A DNA stretch of 64,000 bases from Hymenolepis diminuta. Taxonomy: Eukaryota > Platyhelminthes > Cestoda > Cyclophyllidea > Hymenolepididae. Under the pieces are notes generated by a model that was given only the letters and a program-made list of their open reading frames with translations, was not told the DNA's origin and ran no database searches. Below are positions 23,761 to 36,552 of the stretch, piece by piece; positions within the stretch are counted from its first letter, which is position 1, and each line of letters opens with the position of its first letter. The translations under genes and the position numbers were made by a program. The stretch lies in contig CAADRB010000006.1 in the NCBI GenBank assembly GCA_900708905.1, forward strand, positions 62,001-126,000. The letters are read 5' to 3'.

Positions 23761-26700
23761 CCTTCTTGTTTCAAATTCCTATGATCCCACAACCAGCATC
23801 CTAGCTGTCTCAGTAACAAGATCTCAAATAGGTTAATGATTCATAACATTTTAATGTACGAATTTTAGCCTATATATTCGAATAAGAGAAGATTGCCAAT
23901 TCAGAAATTAATTAAAAAATCTAATAGCTATTTTCAAAATTTGACCTATGTTCACTTTTCGGATTCAGTTTTTCTACGTTATACCCTCTGCCTCTGCTCC
24001 GGGAAATTCAAAATGATTGGATATAATAGATTTCCCACTACTTTGTCTGATCAATATGTGAGTTCTAGATTAGAATACTTCGGTGATTAGTAGATTTTTT
24101 AAAAAATCTTTCAATTCTCGGAAATCAGAAGGACACTGAAAGTTGACATAAACAGAGAATCTGTCTTCGAAATCGGTAACTTTCCAATTTACCAGTGCAT
24201 TTTTTTCCAGGATAAAGAAAAATCTCTGCTTGTGAGGAACTCGTTAGCAAAAAACCTTTGATTAAATTTATTTCTTAGGTAATTTAAATAAAAGCTTGTT
24301 TAAAGATAAGATTCACAACTTCCATTGCAAAATGGAAATTTTGGGTTTGAAAATACGATATCTGCCTAGCCATGTGTAGATATATGATTGTGAAACTTTC
24401 ATTTTAATGACCGAGATTTAACATAGCAGAGTTCAATCTGGTTGAACTCTAATTGCCACCCAGACAATCCTTTACCGATCGATGATTTTCTAATATTCCC
24501 CTATTCATTTATAAAGCTAGTATGCGTTATATCACTCGGACAAGCTTCTAGGCTTTGTATTGGTGGAAAAGAAGATGGATTTAATACAATTGTTGTAATT
24601 TATGCTTCTTCAATATTCTAATGTTTATAGGTAGGCAATAATTATCACTTATAAAGTCATCGGAGGATTGACTGGTATTACACCTTATGTCAGTATTAGA
24701 GATGAAATTCTCATATATGACAATTTATTAGACTTAAATTATCCGAGTATCCAGTACCTTAAATCGTTAATGGTCGTTATTTTTGTAGAGCAGTGGTCTT
24801 CTTGTCTGTGAGCCTTTCTGAATAATTGGTAGCACTGCATTTCACTATTGTGCGAATTTATTTGAGTGAAGTTTCACAGGTGGATGATTAGAAATCGATT
24901 TCGTCGAACGTTTCACCCATATTGAAGTTATCACACCAACGAATTTCCATTTATAAATGTTTGCGCAGGCTATCTTTCTAGTCTAGTTCTATCTGATGGC
25001 TCGAAAGAAAAAAACTGAGTATGTTTTTCTTATGAGCTCAAAGACGAAGTTTTCCTTATTGAAGTTTGATAGCCAGATTTCTTAGAGCAATTTGTTGAGC
25101 AAGGTTTTTTTAAATGTTAAGTCTATAGGGGCGCGTAGTCTTAAGATCAGCCTTATCCCTGAAGTCAATGGTAAATTAAATCAAGAAGTCATATGATAGA
25201 TGCAATTTGCACAGAGGGTATATAGCTCTCTACATAACACTAACCGAGAAAAATGAAGCAGAGATAATAGTGTTGAAACCTGTCAATTCTACATTAAGTA
25301 AATAGAGATGTATGCTGCATTGTCCTTAAGGCTTTCATGGCTTGAGCAGTGGGAAGTGTTCCATTCAGTTAAAACTAAGTTTAAAGGGCACCTGGATGAC
25401 AACTGTAATAGATTCCACATTTCGTATGCATTTAATAATGGAAGAAGACCTGCAATCGGAGTTGATCTAGCTTTAATGATTCAACGGTTGCAACTCTCCC
25501 TTAATCGAATTTACAAAGCTGTTAGTCTTCATATATCGCTATTTGATGAACTTTGGCGTCTAATAGGAGTCACTAGGGGGATTATTTGACCTTAAGGTTG
25601 TGCCAGAGTTTACTTTAGGCTAATTTATCAGTATTTTTATTTCGATTACTACATTCTTATAGATAATTTTTGGTGATTCTACAGTGTAGATTGTAAAACA
25701 TAGCTTACAAAATGTTTCATGTCATGTTAATTGAGTATAGTGTTACCCGTGAAATCAATCCTCATTGCTATCAACTGAAATAATATGTTAATAATTAGCT
25801 TAATAAGTGGTAATAATATCATTTTGCAATCAACATCATTGTGAAAATTTCATTTTCATTTTGTTGTTTATTTGTATTTATCAATTTGAGATCGTTAGTG
25901 AGAAGTTCTCCTGGCATAACTAATTAATCATGTTACTAATCATGAGTCCACTTTGAGAACAACACAGACTCGCGGCAGTTAATTTAAATTCTAACGATTT
26001 AACATAAAACATGCAATTAAACGGATCTTTGTAGATTAATTGTGAATTTTGAAATTTAGCTGGAAAATGACCCCTCCAGTTTATATGGTTGTGACTGGCT
26101 TTTAAGGGTCAACGTATAGGAGATCAGAAAGCTGTGTCATGACTGCATCATTCAGGTGAATTTAGTGAAAATTTGATGTTTAACTGTAGATCTACCATTT
26201 CAAGGGAAGAATTTATTAAAATATGATTGCCTTAACGAAGAAAATCTAGGAATAGACCCACACGTAGTATGTAGGTTCATTTTACATGGATGAGAGACTG
26301 AAATAAGTTTTCAGCCATTACGTCAGATACATTTCTTTTCAAAATAAGATCTGAAATGTATTTTAGACACTTATCACAATCTTTAAAAAGCTAAGCGCAA
26401 GGTTTTTTGATAACCTTCAGAGGTAACATTGTACTGAGGAATTAGTTTGAATGTAACTTGTACAATTTAATCTCTAGATTACTGAATAAAAGGATATTCG
26501 ACGTTTCATCATTTTGAAAGTGCAAACAAAATAGAGCTTGTACTAATCGGAAATTTTAACTAACAGCTCTGTAGCGTAAAGATACCGTAGCATAAAATTA
26601 TGCGGTGTTTTGTCATCAACTAGACTTTTACTATACGAGCTTCTAATATCAGCAATCTTTGAGATTTGCTTCCACTGAAATTTTTTATTCATTTTAGTCT

Positions 26701-26927
26701 AAAAGCCAAGTGAATTAGTACCGTCAAAAATTCTAATCCTAAAATGTCATAATAAGAACGATTCACAACTTAATTTCGGAAGAATTTTTTGCATTCATCA
26801 TTGCAAGAGTGAAATTTTTCGTTTTTCCTCTTTAATTAACGAATAATTGATTGACAAGCATCTCCTTGTCTAAATTGCACGTTATGTATAAATTTAGCCA
26901 CCCGTTTTGTTATCATGTCGATATAAA
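23761..26927. other. Intergenic; one unrecognised open stretch
   Basis: A plus-strand frame from ATG 25308 to 25589 (93 codons, MYAALSLRLSWLEQW...) is Leu- and Arg-rich and ends without a splice donor. I recognise no domain and see no promoter, so its coding status is open. The remainder is AT-rich with no features. Confidence 0.3.
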
Positions 26928-27165
26928 AATTGATCCGGTAGCGCAACGATAGGTGTCTGTCTACAACGTCAAATGTCATGATTTCGATGCCCATCGATGC
27001 ACACCTAGTGAGCGGAATTGCCAATCGTACCGACCAATAAAATGACAGAATTTGAGTTTCGTAAGAGATAGATTCCGTGATACTACCCCTTTATCCAAGA
27101 TGAAAGTAGAAAAATGCTTTTCTAAGTAGGTTTAGTAGCTTTATTTACTACACAAGCACAAGATA
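26928..27165 (+). repeat. tRNA-derived SINE, copy 3
   Basis: An A-box-like head (GGTAGCGCAACGATAGG) leads to a degraded B box (ATGATTTCGATGCCCATCG). The family body follows: GAGCGGAATTGCCAATCGTACCGAC in pieces, then ACAGAATTTGAGTTTC. The tail is AAGATGAAAGTAGAAAAATG then CTTTTCTAAG. The order matches the other copies. Confidence 0.6.
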
Positions 27166-28010
27166 AATCTTTGATTTTGTTACTAAAATACGTGAAATTT
27201 TGCTCTCTTTCTCCTCATTCAATGTCAAAAACTCGTCTATCCATGTTTTACCCTAGAAATACAATTTAATGGATTATTATCATCGAAATGACATTCTAAT
27301 AGAATTGGTAATTGGAAGGCTTTCTCAATTTGTTAGGATTTTAATCTGCAAGTCAAATCTTTAATGCCTGCTCAAGAATAGACCCGTATGTTCTGAAACT
27401 TTTACAACTACCCAGCGCATATTTTTTTTCTAATCTATAATTAAATTATAACAATCAATTCAATGCTTATTTTCCTGCATTCTACTTCAGTCTTCGGTAT
27501 CTGAAATTTCTAAATTAATGTAGACTCAGTCGCCTCTATCTTCACTGAACTATATCATATCTGCAGACTCTTTCAAGCCTTAAATTTTTTCCTTTTCTAT
27601 CTTCAAAGTTTGATAGCGACTATCTTCAAAGCGACTAATCGCTATTTTCATCTCTCTCTATCTAGTTGAATTGGTGAAGATTGGCAGGAAAAAATAGCTG
27701 AGGACTGAAGAAATTTATGTAACTCTTACTATCTCCTAAAGCAGCATGCTTATCTACTACGGTAGATGGAAAGAATTTCGAATTTTAGACGAGATTAAGC
27801 AAAATCGTCGCCTTGCTATTAAAAATTTCTCCCCTTCCTTTTTTAACCCAAATGAACCTCTTTTCTATATAAACTCTAGAATTCTTACGTAATCTCGAAA
27901 AATTTTAATTTTTCACGTATATAATTTTAACCTGTTTCCCGTCAAAGGGAATTTTTTCATATAAAAATTCAAAACACTTTTTCGCGGCTTTGGCTCAACT
28001 TTCCGTTCAT

Positions 28011-28140
28011 CCGCCAATCACAACTCAATAGAGGCTCACAACGTAAGCATCTGATGGTTGGTGTAACCATTCAGAGCAATTAGCAGCAATATGGCAGCCA
28101 ATCACAATTGTTCATCAATACTGAATCTTTCCTATAAATA
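28011..28140 (+). promoter_or_regulatory. Putative promoter of the DEF8-like gene (two CCAAT boxes, TATA-like box)
   Basis: The motif GCCAATCACAA occurs twice (28013-28023 and 28097-28107), giving two forward CCAAT boxes 84 bases apart. CTATAAATA sits at 28132-28140. If that TATA-like box is used, transcription would start about 25-30 bases on, near 28163-28170. That would be past the first in-frame ATG (28159) and would favour ATG 28192. This is motif-level evidence only. Confidence 0.45.
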
Positions 28141-28158
28141 ACTCCTGTTTTGGAGCTT

Positions 28159-31100
28159 ATGCTTGGCGATTTCGCAGTAGTTATCGAAATAATGAATCCG
28201 ATCGAAGACGTTCAAAATACCTGGACTAAAGGGAGGTGCTACGGCTATGTTGACGAGACTTTAGATGAAGAAGAACTTCGAAATGTTGAAGTTGGTCCAC
28301 GTTATTACATTCATCATCATAGAGAAGGTAGAATTTGCAAGAAGGATGACCGCAAAAATTGTGCAGTAGATCCCCTCATAGTTAGCACAAAGGGCTTGTT
28401 GGATATCCTTCAAGCCGATAACATGGAGATTGTTAAACCATCTACCTTAAAGAAAGTGAAATCAACTGCAAATGTGGTTCGCCTTCAATTGAATAAAAAA
28501 GAAAAGGCGAAAATCATTAGAGGATCGGAGCTAAAGGTACCATCTGGGCATGTGCTAACACCCGCTACGTGCACAAAATACGCAGCTGCCTGTGAAGGGT
28601 GTCGAAGTAGCGTCTATAGAACTCGATACCTTTACTGCAAAAATTGTCCTGTTGTTATTCATAATCTTCGAAAATGCAGAGATTTACTGAAAAACCGATG
28701 CCCGGCTCTAGAGCTAGGAATTTTCGGTTGGGGAGAGGGTATGTTTTCTCCGTTTACGTTCATAACTCATTCACATCTCGCATTCTCCCCCCTCCCTTTA
28801 TTTACCTAAGTGGTTGTCTGTTTTGATTTAGTCGTTTCGAATATGTAGGCTACGTTGGCATATTCTTAGTTGTCGTTTGGATTATATCGCCGTTAATTTA
28901 TTACCCAAGTAAGATTATTGATTTTCTGACTCGGTAATTAAACGCATTTAAATGAAACATTTTATCAATTTTTTTCTCGTATATATTGTTTAAGTTACGG
29001 GCATACTTGCAGCTTACTAGTTAGATAATAGTGTTAAATAAAATACTGTTCAGATAGTATGTCTTCCAAATTCTTACAGGATCTGCTATTAATAAATGAA
29101 TTTACAAGCTGCCCTAATGGTTTTTGAATAACTTAGGTCGAATAACTTTTAAATTAGCGTGATTTGATTACGTATAGGACCATTCAACTGATTTGCTGCT
29201 GACATCATGAAACGACAACTATCTTCATTAAATTACTATATCATTGAGTAGAAACACTTAAATCATCATTTTAATTAGGATGGAATCTTAGAATTTCCAA
29301 CCATCAGCCGCCTTTATAGCATTCATAAATTGTCAGCCTCAAGTAGGAGTGTACTTTATACTGTGATTACCCTCCCGGTTACCAAAAGTGCAACTTTATT
29401 TCTGATTTCCTTTTGTGACAGGCAAAGCCGAGCCAAAGAAGATGTTGAGACAAGTTTATGACCTGAATGACGTTATGCTGAGTGAACCACTAGATGATAA
29501 CAAATGCGGTGGATGCGGATGTATCTTAAATCCCCTAAAGGGTCATCCTTGCCCTCCTTCCACTCAGCTTGACCCCGCAGAATCGCATACAAATCTCAAA
29601 GGTCCGTGTAAGAGCCTTCGTCGAGGTATTTCGAATCTCCTTCATGGAGGCAAAGAGAAGAATAAGGTTCCAAAACTCGAATGCGCTAAGAAAGTCTACA
29701 CTTGCTGTTTCACCAAAAAACGTTACTGCGAAAATTGTCACTGGAATGATCAATGGTATATTCCTCCCTCTATGATACATATAAATGATTACTCCAAGAA
29801 GCCTGTGAGTTCGATTTTCTTTTTTCGTTCTCAATAAATTTTTAAGAGCGTTAGGGATATTTATCAAAATCTTTTCCTCGAGAAATGTTTGCAGGATTTA
29901 ACCAGCTGATTCAGAATTCATGGCATTCTGACTCCTCAGAAATAGATATTGTGGAAGTTAGAGTAGGCATGGTTTGAGCTTCATGTAGAACAGGGAATAA
30001 CATTGTCCTTTGCCATCATAAAATTTCCCATCAAATTGGATAACAGTTCGAATTCGTTTGAGCTTTGAAACTTTTCATATATGAGAGACCTCAGTGCGAC
30101 ATTCTACGTATGATAGCACGTTATGATAGTTATATACGTTTAGTAGTGATGGAAAAATATATACATTGGCATAGTTAACGTGCCAATATTTGCTGTTAAA
30201 GGTCACGAGATCGATGTTCATCGGCACACATCGAGCGATGTGGATGGCCAATCGCACTGATAGAATTCGGGCTTCTCATCACATTAGCACTACGACGCTT
30301 TCCCTTTGTAATGCTAAGTGTCAGCACCTTCATTAATGGACTTGTGAAGCACATTCGATAGTCTACCAAAAGGCGAAATGGTGTTTATAAACTTTCATAT
30401 TGATACAGGTATTTGATTCTTTACTGAGATTTTTTACTGGCAACCGCTTTGTAAAAACTCAATCACTAATGAACAAGTATTCAGAAAAACCGGATAATAA
30501 AATCCATAATGCCTTTACTTTAGGTTTGTCGAGCAGCCTACTTAAAATTGCGAGTGCTATGGGATACCGCAGTTGTTGCTATACCCGAAGAATGGTACTT
30601 CGATACCGAAACGGGCAAAAAGTTTTACCAAGTACGAAAGAAGCTCAAGGAACTTATCCGATATATCAGTGTCTGCACAACCGCTCAATCAATGCGCAAA
30701 TTTCTCGATGTGAGTTCTCAATATTCTTCCTAAATATCGTGTGCTTTGCATATTTCCCTTCATCTTCCTCTGACTTTTTTGGTTGGTGCAGGACTTGCAT
30801 GCTCCACACCTTCTTGAATGCTGTACCCTCCTTCGCATGGTCGATCTTTGTCATGTTGTGGAAGGAAATCTTTATGCTAGATTAAAAGACATTGAAAAGG
30901 CCTTTGAAAGCCACGTGGTTCAGTGTGTCGTAAGTCGATTTAAGCGTTTGCGCTGTAATAATCGATATTATTAACTGAGTCTACACTGACATCTTAACTT
31001 CCCTCTTAGACTTGCCTGAGCATTAATAGAACGTGTTGCGTTTGTCATGAGGGCGAATCCCTTTTCTATTACGCGGATGATGTGGGTATTTGCAATAAAT

Positions 31101-31234
31101 GCGATCTTCCCTATCATTTGTGAGTCGAAGTTACCATCCACAAAATACATCGTGTTAAAATTATTGGTTATTAATAATTTTACATTTATCTTCTCTTTTC
31201 TAGAGAATGCGGACCTCAGCATCCCTGTAGGTGA
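28159..31234 (+). CDS. DEF8: DEF8-like protein of the Rubicon/PLEKHM family, six exons
   Basis: Coding exons are 28159-28738, 29422-29804, 30524-30709, 30792-30929, 31010-31119 and 31204-31234. All phases agree, giving 475 residues from ATG 28159 (464 from ATG 28192). DEF8 and its relatives act at late endosomes/lysosomes through Rab7-type contacts; here that role is inferred from the family. Exon 1 ends in a C1-like zinc domain (residues about 131-180: H, C-x2-C, C-x2-C, H, C, C). Exon 2 opens the C-terminal Cys-rich domain with CGGCG, then TCCFTKKRYCENCH, IPPSMIHIND and YSKKP, which exon 3 continues as VCRAAYLKLRVLWDTA, the family's W-D..K-x-P-V-C landmark. Exon 5 carries CCVCHEGESLF and CNKCDLPYHL, and exon 6 closes ECGPQHPCR and stops. 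Vertebrate members end with a C-x-x-C here, so the last ligand pair looks shortened. A SINE lies in intron 2. The N-terminal choice is uncertain. Confidence 0.87.
30165..30330 (+). repeat. tRNA-derived SINE, copy 4 (in DEF8 intron 2)
   Basis: A tRNA-like head (GCATAGTTAACGTGCC) is followed by a decayed B box (GGTCACGAGATCGATG). The family body comes next (GTGGATGGCCAATCGCACTG, then AGAATTCGGGCTTCTC). It sits in the intron 29805-30523 in the sense orientation. Confidence 0.6.
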
Positions 31235-31955
31235 TCCAACTTCAGAGCTCCGTTTTATTTAAACTCGATTAACTATTGTCACTTTTTTATTGCTATTGCT
31301 ATTAATTTTGGAGTGCCTGTGAAATTGACTGTAATTTGTTTGGCGTCCAAATTTGCCCTCTTCCTGCCTTTTTCGGGGAATATGCGTTGAAATTATAATC
31401 AATATTAGTTGTCGGGTCATTGATGATCAACGGAAATATTTCCAAAGGTCTGTGGGAGGGCTTTTGATATCACTCACTACAATCCATAAGCAAAGTAGGA
31501 TTAGCAGAATCAGTAAGCTTAAAGCTATTGCCTTAGCAACAGCCACCCTTACTCATGGTCCTCAATGCAATGTGTAGATAAAGGAGAAAAGAAGATTGGT
31601 CAGTCATAGGATGGAAACACAAAGTATTTGAGGAGGCGTGATCCAAGTAAGGTAAGGAACAACTTATGGAAAAGGCAAGTCTAGAAGACGTAAGAAAGAT
31701 GAAAATGTGGACCAAGAAATATGAAGATGTGTATATTTTATGATTCAACAAGCTATCCGAAGATGAGAACATCTCGGCATGGTAGATTCTCACTGGCCAC
31801 TTTGCGCGATGGCGTATGTGCTTCTGTTTGGGCTAACGAGGTCGCGATCGTAATTCTGTTAGCTCAATCGCAGCGGTCCTGGTGGCTAAACAACAAACGA
31901 GACTTAAGCAGCAGCCGTCCATAAGTTCACAAGGACAGCTTCCAGCTTTTCTGCC
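31235..31955. other. DEF8 3' flank; no further gene
   Basis: The sequence after the stop codon contains the 3' UTR of unknown length. No canonical AATAAA was found close by. Open stretches here (for example 31353-31577) have no motif. Confidence 0.35.
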
Positions 31956-31956
31956 A

Positions 31957-32705
31957 CTACTCCTTCCCCTTTTCGGAGAACTCATTCCTTTCCTTATTTT
32001 TGGTTCGAGGCTTTCGCTTCTGATGTCTGGAACGGAGCAACGCATTCACGTTTGATTTCGAAGAAAAATCTCCACTTTCAATCTTCTCGACAGCATCCGA
32101 TTTCGATTTAAGTTTCAACTCAGCTACTATTACAAGAACTTTTTCAAAATACCGCTTCCTTTTCTTCCCCTTCTTTCTGCTCGTTTTGGTAACACTTTCA
32201 TTGGGATTCTGAAGCCTGTACTCCCAGTCTGTATCCTTCTTCAAAGCTGGCTATTGGTTTTGTCACCTGACTGACGATTGATTTAATCTTCTCGATGACG
32301 TTCTTTCTGAATTCTTGTTTCGTTTGGCACATTGTTTGCCACACCAAGTGCAAATCATTACGGAGCCAACATTCAGTAAGAGTATTGTGGAGAGACACGG
32401 TTTCACTATAAATTCTTTCTCTGGAAATTCGATTCATATAATTGTGCTCGCCAGATTCTTGATGACTTATGCCACTCCACACTTAATGTCTAAATTCATA
32501 CATTTATTAGCAAGATCCTCTAGTGTGGTTTTATCGTCTCTTTCGACCGTTCTGAGGATTCGACGACAGACGTCATTTTGACAAAGTTCTCTAACAATCA
32601 CTCTAAAAAAAGACGTTTCAAATGATCCTTCGAAATGGTGAAAGGTCGGAGAGTTCAAAACATGTACTCACACGACAAGCATAAGTCATCCAGTCTTCAT
32701 GCTTT
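31957..32705 (-). pseudogene. Gypsy gag relic with degenerate zinc knuckle
   Basis: Read on the minus strand from about 32705: HEDWMTYACRVSTCFELSDL, then VCRRILRTVERDDKTTLEDL, then CWLRNDLHLVWQTMC, a zinc knuckle with lost cysteines. A Lys/Arg-rich tail follows (SRKKGKKRKRYFEK, 32244-31957). The first block matches the plus-strand relic at 46.74 kb at nucleotide level. Frames are broken between blocks. Confidence 0.6.
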
Positions 32706-35700
32706 TGGAGATAGTATGATATTTAAAGCACTTTCGGAGTTCGCAAAACATTACACCCAACAAATCGAATAGAATTGAGAAATGAATGTCACAAAAAGAC
32801 CAGTTGTAACCGAAAACAAATATTGTGAACTAACAATAGAAATTACCTTCAATCACCGCATCTCATCATCTTGATCTTCATTGATCTTGCACCATTCTCT
32901 TTATGCGCTTTTCAGGTTTTGATGAAGAGTCAATTAAAATTATTTCTTACATAAAATTATACTATAAAAATTTAAAAGAAAATACGTGAAAGTTCTTTTA
33001 AAATGAATTTTACATAGTGTGATTTTCTAGAGGCTCTAATCCTGAAGTTCTCGATGGTTCGAACACTTTTTCTATTGAAAAGAAATATGATAATAGTGCT
33101 TAAAATGAGATACCTCAAGGTCATATTTGATCAACTTTAGTGAAGATGTATTTTATGTGACCATCATAGTATGCCTCATTAGTGCTTATTCCAATATTCT
33201 TGTGCCTCTTAAATCGGTAGGCATTTTTATGCTCTACGCGACCGGTAAAATTCAGTCAAAAGCGAGACATAAAAATTTCAAAAACTAAACTTAGGATCTC
33301 TTAAGTGAATCGTTCTTACCACTTATGAACTCATTCATTGACGAATATGTCCTAGTATGGCTATGCTTAGGCAGACGTAATCTTTATTATATTAGAACGG
33401 GGTCTCAGCAACAGCTCGTCAACGCGAGATGACTTATATCAACACGAATACTGAATCCTAATTGTTTCTAGTTCTGTCAAATTGGTCATAATTTCTAATA
33501 TAACAATCCGCTGATTAAACGGAATTCGTGCTGCTGTTCAAACTTCCGAAAACATTACTCTTCAGATTTAAGCAACATATAACTGCGATGGCTGTGTCAA
33601 ATTATTTGAAACGCTATGACTTAATTTTTGATCAGCTTTTAGTAAATTAAAGGCAATTTCGGGAGATTCATTAAATCCAATAAATAAAAAATTTCACGAT
33701 TTTAATTGTAGGGAGCAAATGACATCGAATAACAAAAACCAACAAATGACAGAGGGAAGATCAAAAAGCTGCAGAGAGCAAAATCAAGGTACCAAAGAGT
33801 TTTACTCCACACGATTTTTGAACTCAAGCTTTCAAATATTTACCAAATGGTCTGCTCATATTTCGAAATTCTATTTTCATGAATCGTTACCTGGATTGCA
33901 GCAAATGCTTGTCTACGCAATATCTGATCAGGTAAGGTCGGTCCTATCGCTTTACTTCATTGTTAGTATAGCCGTGATGAGATAGCAAAAATACTAAGTT
34001 AGCAGATCCCCACAAACAGTGTTCAGTCATAGTGAACATCAAAAACGACATATTTCAGGCAGATATATTTGGCTACCCTTGTATTCAGTACACACTTTAC
34101 AAGTTGAATTTATGAAATTTACCAAAAATTAGAATTAGCAGATAAGACGGTTAAAAGATTGCTATAACGTAACCAATTATGAGTTCGGGTAGTAATCTCG
34201 CAGAGCCAACAATCTAGAAAACTCGGTAATATAGCAACTTAGCACAGAAGCTAATAACCCACGACAGATAAGAAGGCACGTTATAGTCAACACGAGCGTA
34301 TTAACGAAACTCACCCTCAATCGGTATCGGCTTAAACAAATAAGCATAATTATCAAGTGTCATCTATCGATGGGGAAATAAAGAAAGAAATTACATTTTT
34401 ATTCATAGAGGAAATATTGGGAGCGGGGGGAAATAATTATCATTTCTTCTAACAAAGATATAAGGCAAAATTACATATTTATACAAACAAAAAATAAATA
34501 TTCACAGTTAATATTTGATATAGTTGGTTTATAAATGCAAATATAAAATAGCTGTCAGTACAGAGGAGGTAAAAAAGGTCTTTCTTTAGTGAGAGAAATG
34601 TGAATTCAAATACTGGGTCACCAGTGGAATAAGTATTCATAGGCAAAATGAAATTATTTTTCTAAGCATCATGTCTTGCTGAAAGAATAAGAAAGAAAGA
34701 GGAGTAAATGAAAAGTTTCTCGGTTAAAAGTACTTTTCACATGGCATGTTCATTGTTGGGGAATAATGTTTTTAGTAACGAATGAAAAGGCAGGCAAAAA
34801 ATAAGCTTGGTAAATTAACCATAACCGTATTTAACCTCTATATCAGTTATGCGACTGCTTACTGAAAAATCATAAATTCAAACAAGTAATATAATTGAAA
34901 ATATGCCTTGAGGTATATTTACAACCGCGGTTGTCCAGGGAAAAATGGCAGATCTTTGAATACGTAGCAGGAAAATAAAATTACTTGATTTCCTTATAAT
35001 GAAATTTGCTTTGGACTATCTGAAAAATTCATATATTGTTCCAAAATGTGTCATTAGACTAGTCTTTGAAAGAAATTGGCATCTTATTAGATTGTAATTC
35101 TGTGCTTTGACGCGTTTTGAGACAATTTCAAAGTAAAAAGAGCAACTTTTAAATATAATGCCGTTAAGTCGTGATTAAAGAGATTTAAACATTCTTACAG
35201 TTCTCCTTACAAAGGGCTCTGTCTTGAGTGCTAAGATTACATATTGGCATTAGACTCAGCAATATTATAATATCATTTAATTCGTATATATAATAAGTGC
35301 AGTTATAAAGCAGTAAATTTAAATTCGCCACATTTTGGGATGACACTACGTTCAGTAATCAATATTAATTACAGTATTCACATTGAGAAAAAGGTCTGGC
35401 GGCAGACATTTAAGATTTTGATTACTGTAACTTATTTCTTGAGCCTTGGAAAATACCACTTTTAAATTTTGTGATTAAATTAAATTTGATTAAATTCTTT
35501 AAAATGTCTAGTAATTACGCCTTAATGAAAATTCTAAAATCTTAAAAGGTAATTGACTGTTAATTTAAAAATGGCTTGAGATATTAATTAATTGAATTGT
35601 AATTTCACTTTTAATAGATATCGAAAGAATGCATTTGAGATTGCGATGAATAAGTAATTGAAATTTTTAGGATTTCTTCTTTCAAAACATTTAGTACCGA

Positions 35701-35806
35701 TATTTAAACCAAACTTGAGTATCTATTCCACTAACTTATTAAATAGGTACTGAATTTATAGATACCGATACCTTTATAACATTGCAACAATTTGCGAACT
35801 TTTAAA
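32706..35806. other. Intergenic DNA between DEF8 and NDUFB5; one possible exon
   Basis: Mostly AT-rich and featureless. The stretch 33712-33931 (plus) has an acceptor-like end (TTTTAATTGTAG), an open frame with an ATG at 33719, and a donor-like GTAAGG at 33932. The encoded MTSNNKNQQMTEGRSKSCRE is low-complexity and unrecognised. No partner exon was found, so I do not call a gene. Confidence 0.25.
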
Positions 35807-36552
35807 ATGTTTCGCGGCTTTGATGTTTTGAGCAGTAGGCTGAGGGCTTTTAGCCCTATTTTGCGTTCCTACTGCGTAAATTTTGGCAAATTTGATGCTG
35901 AAAAAGCAAAGACATTGCTGCAGAAGTTTCAACCTGTAATGTTTAGCTCCAGAAATTCTAGTCATGGACACGAGACCATGTTCGTCCGAGCATCCAGATT
36001 TATGAATGAAAAATACTATGACGAACTTGTAAGTATACATTCCTTATTGATTAGAATTAGCACTTTTTCTTTATGCTCGGTTTGGTTCCGTGTGTGCTTG
36101 GCGCATTTATTGTCAACATCGTAATTGGACAGGCGGAACTAATCGAAACTCCTGAGGACTATGAACCACGTTACTGGGAGTATTACAAGGTAAATTACTT
36201 CCAGTTATTAACTGTTTTAGCATCCCATTACTCGTTTTCTCGCCCGAAACTTTATGTGGAGTCCTCAGCAAATCTACGAGAACCACCTAGCTTACCTTAA
36301 ACGCCAAATGGATTCTCAAGAAATCTTGTAAATTATGTCATTTTTTGTTAAAAGTTTTATTATTTGACGGTTTTTTAAACAATTTGTGTGATTGTCTATT
36401 TTAGGAAAGAAGAGAAGTGGTTCCAGGACTCCGAATTAAAAAATCTTGACTATCGTGGTTGGCAATATATCCCCGTAAATCCTGCCGGTGTTCTACGAGC
36501 TCATGAAGAACAGCTAATTAATGAGGAGATGGGTGATTGGATTCCACGATAA
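35807..36552 (+). CDS. NDUFB5: NADH dehydrogenase 1 beta subcomplex subunit 5 (complex I SGDH subunit), complete
   Basis: This accessory subunit sits in the membrane arm of mitochondrial complex I. Exons are 35807-36028, 36061-36189, 36221-36327 and 36405-36552, with GT-AG introns of 32, 31 and 77 bases. They join in frame to 201 residues ending GDWIPR. The start ATG (35807) gives an Arg/Ser-rich, acid-poor mitochondrial targeting leader (MFRGFDVLSSRLRAF). The mature part has VRASRF, then one membrane helix (about residues 76-97, FFFMLGLVPCVLGAFIVNIV), then the family signature GQAELIETPEDYEPRYWEYY and HPITRFLARNF. Length is close to the vertebrate protein. Exons 1-3 end on codon boundaries or join with matching phases. 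The tiny introns fit the 44-base intron in the sphingomyelinase gene. Confidence 0.93.

Noticed and set aside
30400..30523. DEF8 exon starting at 30409 (VFDSLLRFF...)
   Set aside because: It would continue in the wrong frame. The acceptor before 30524 gives KKP|VCRAAYLKLRVLW, which matches the family and keeps phase.
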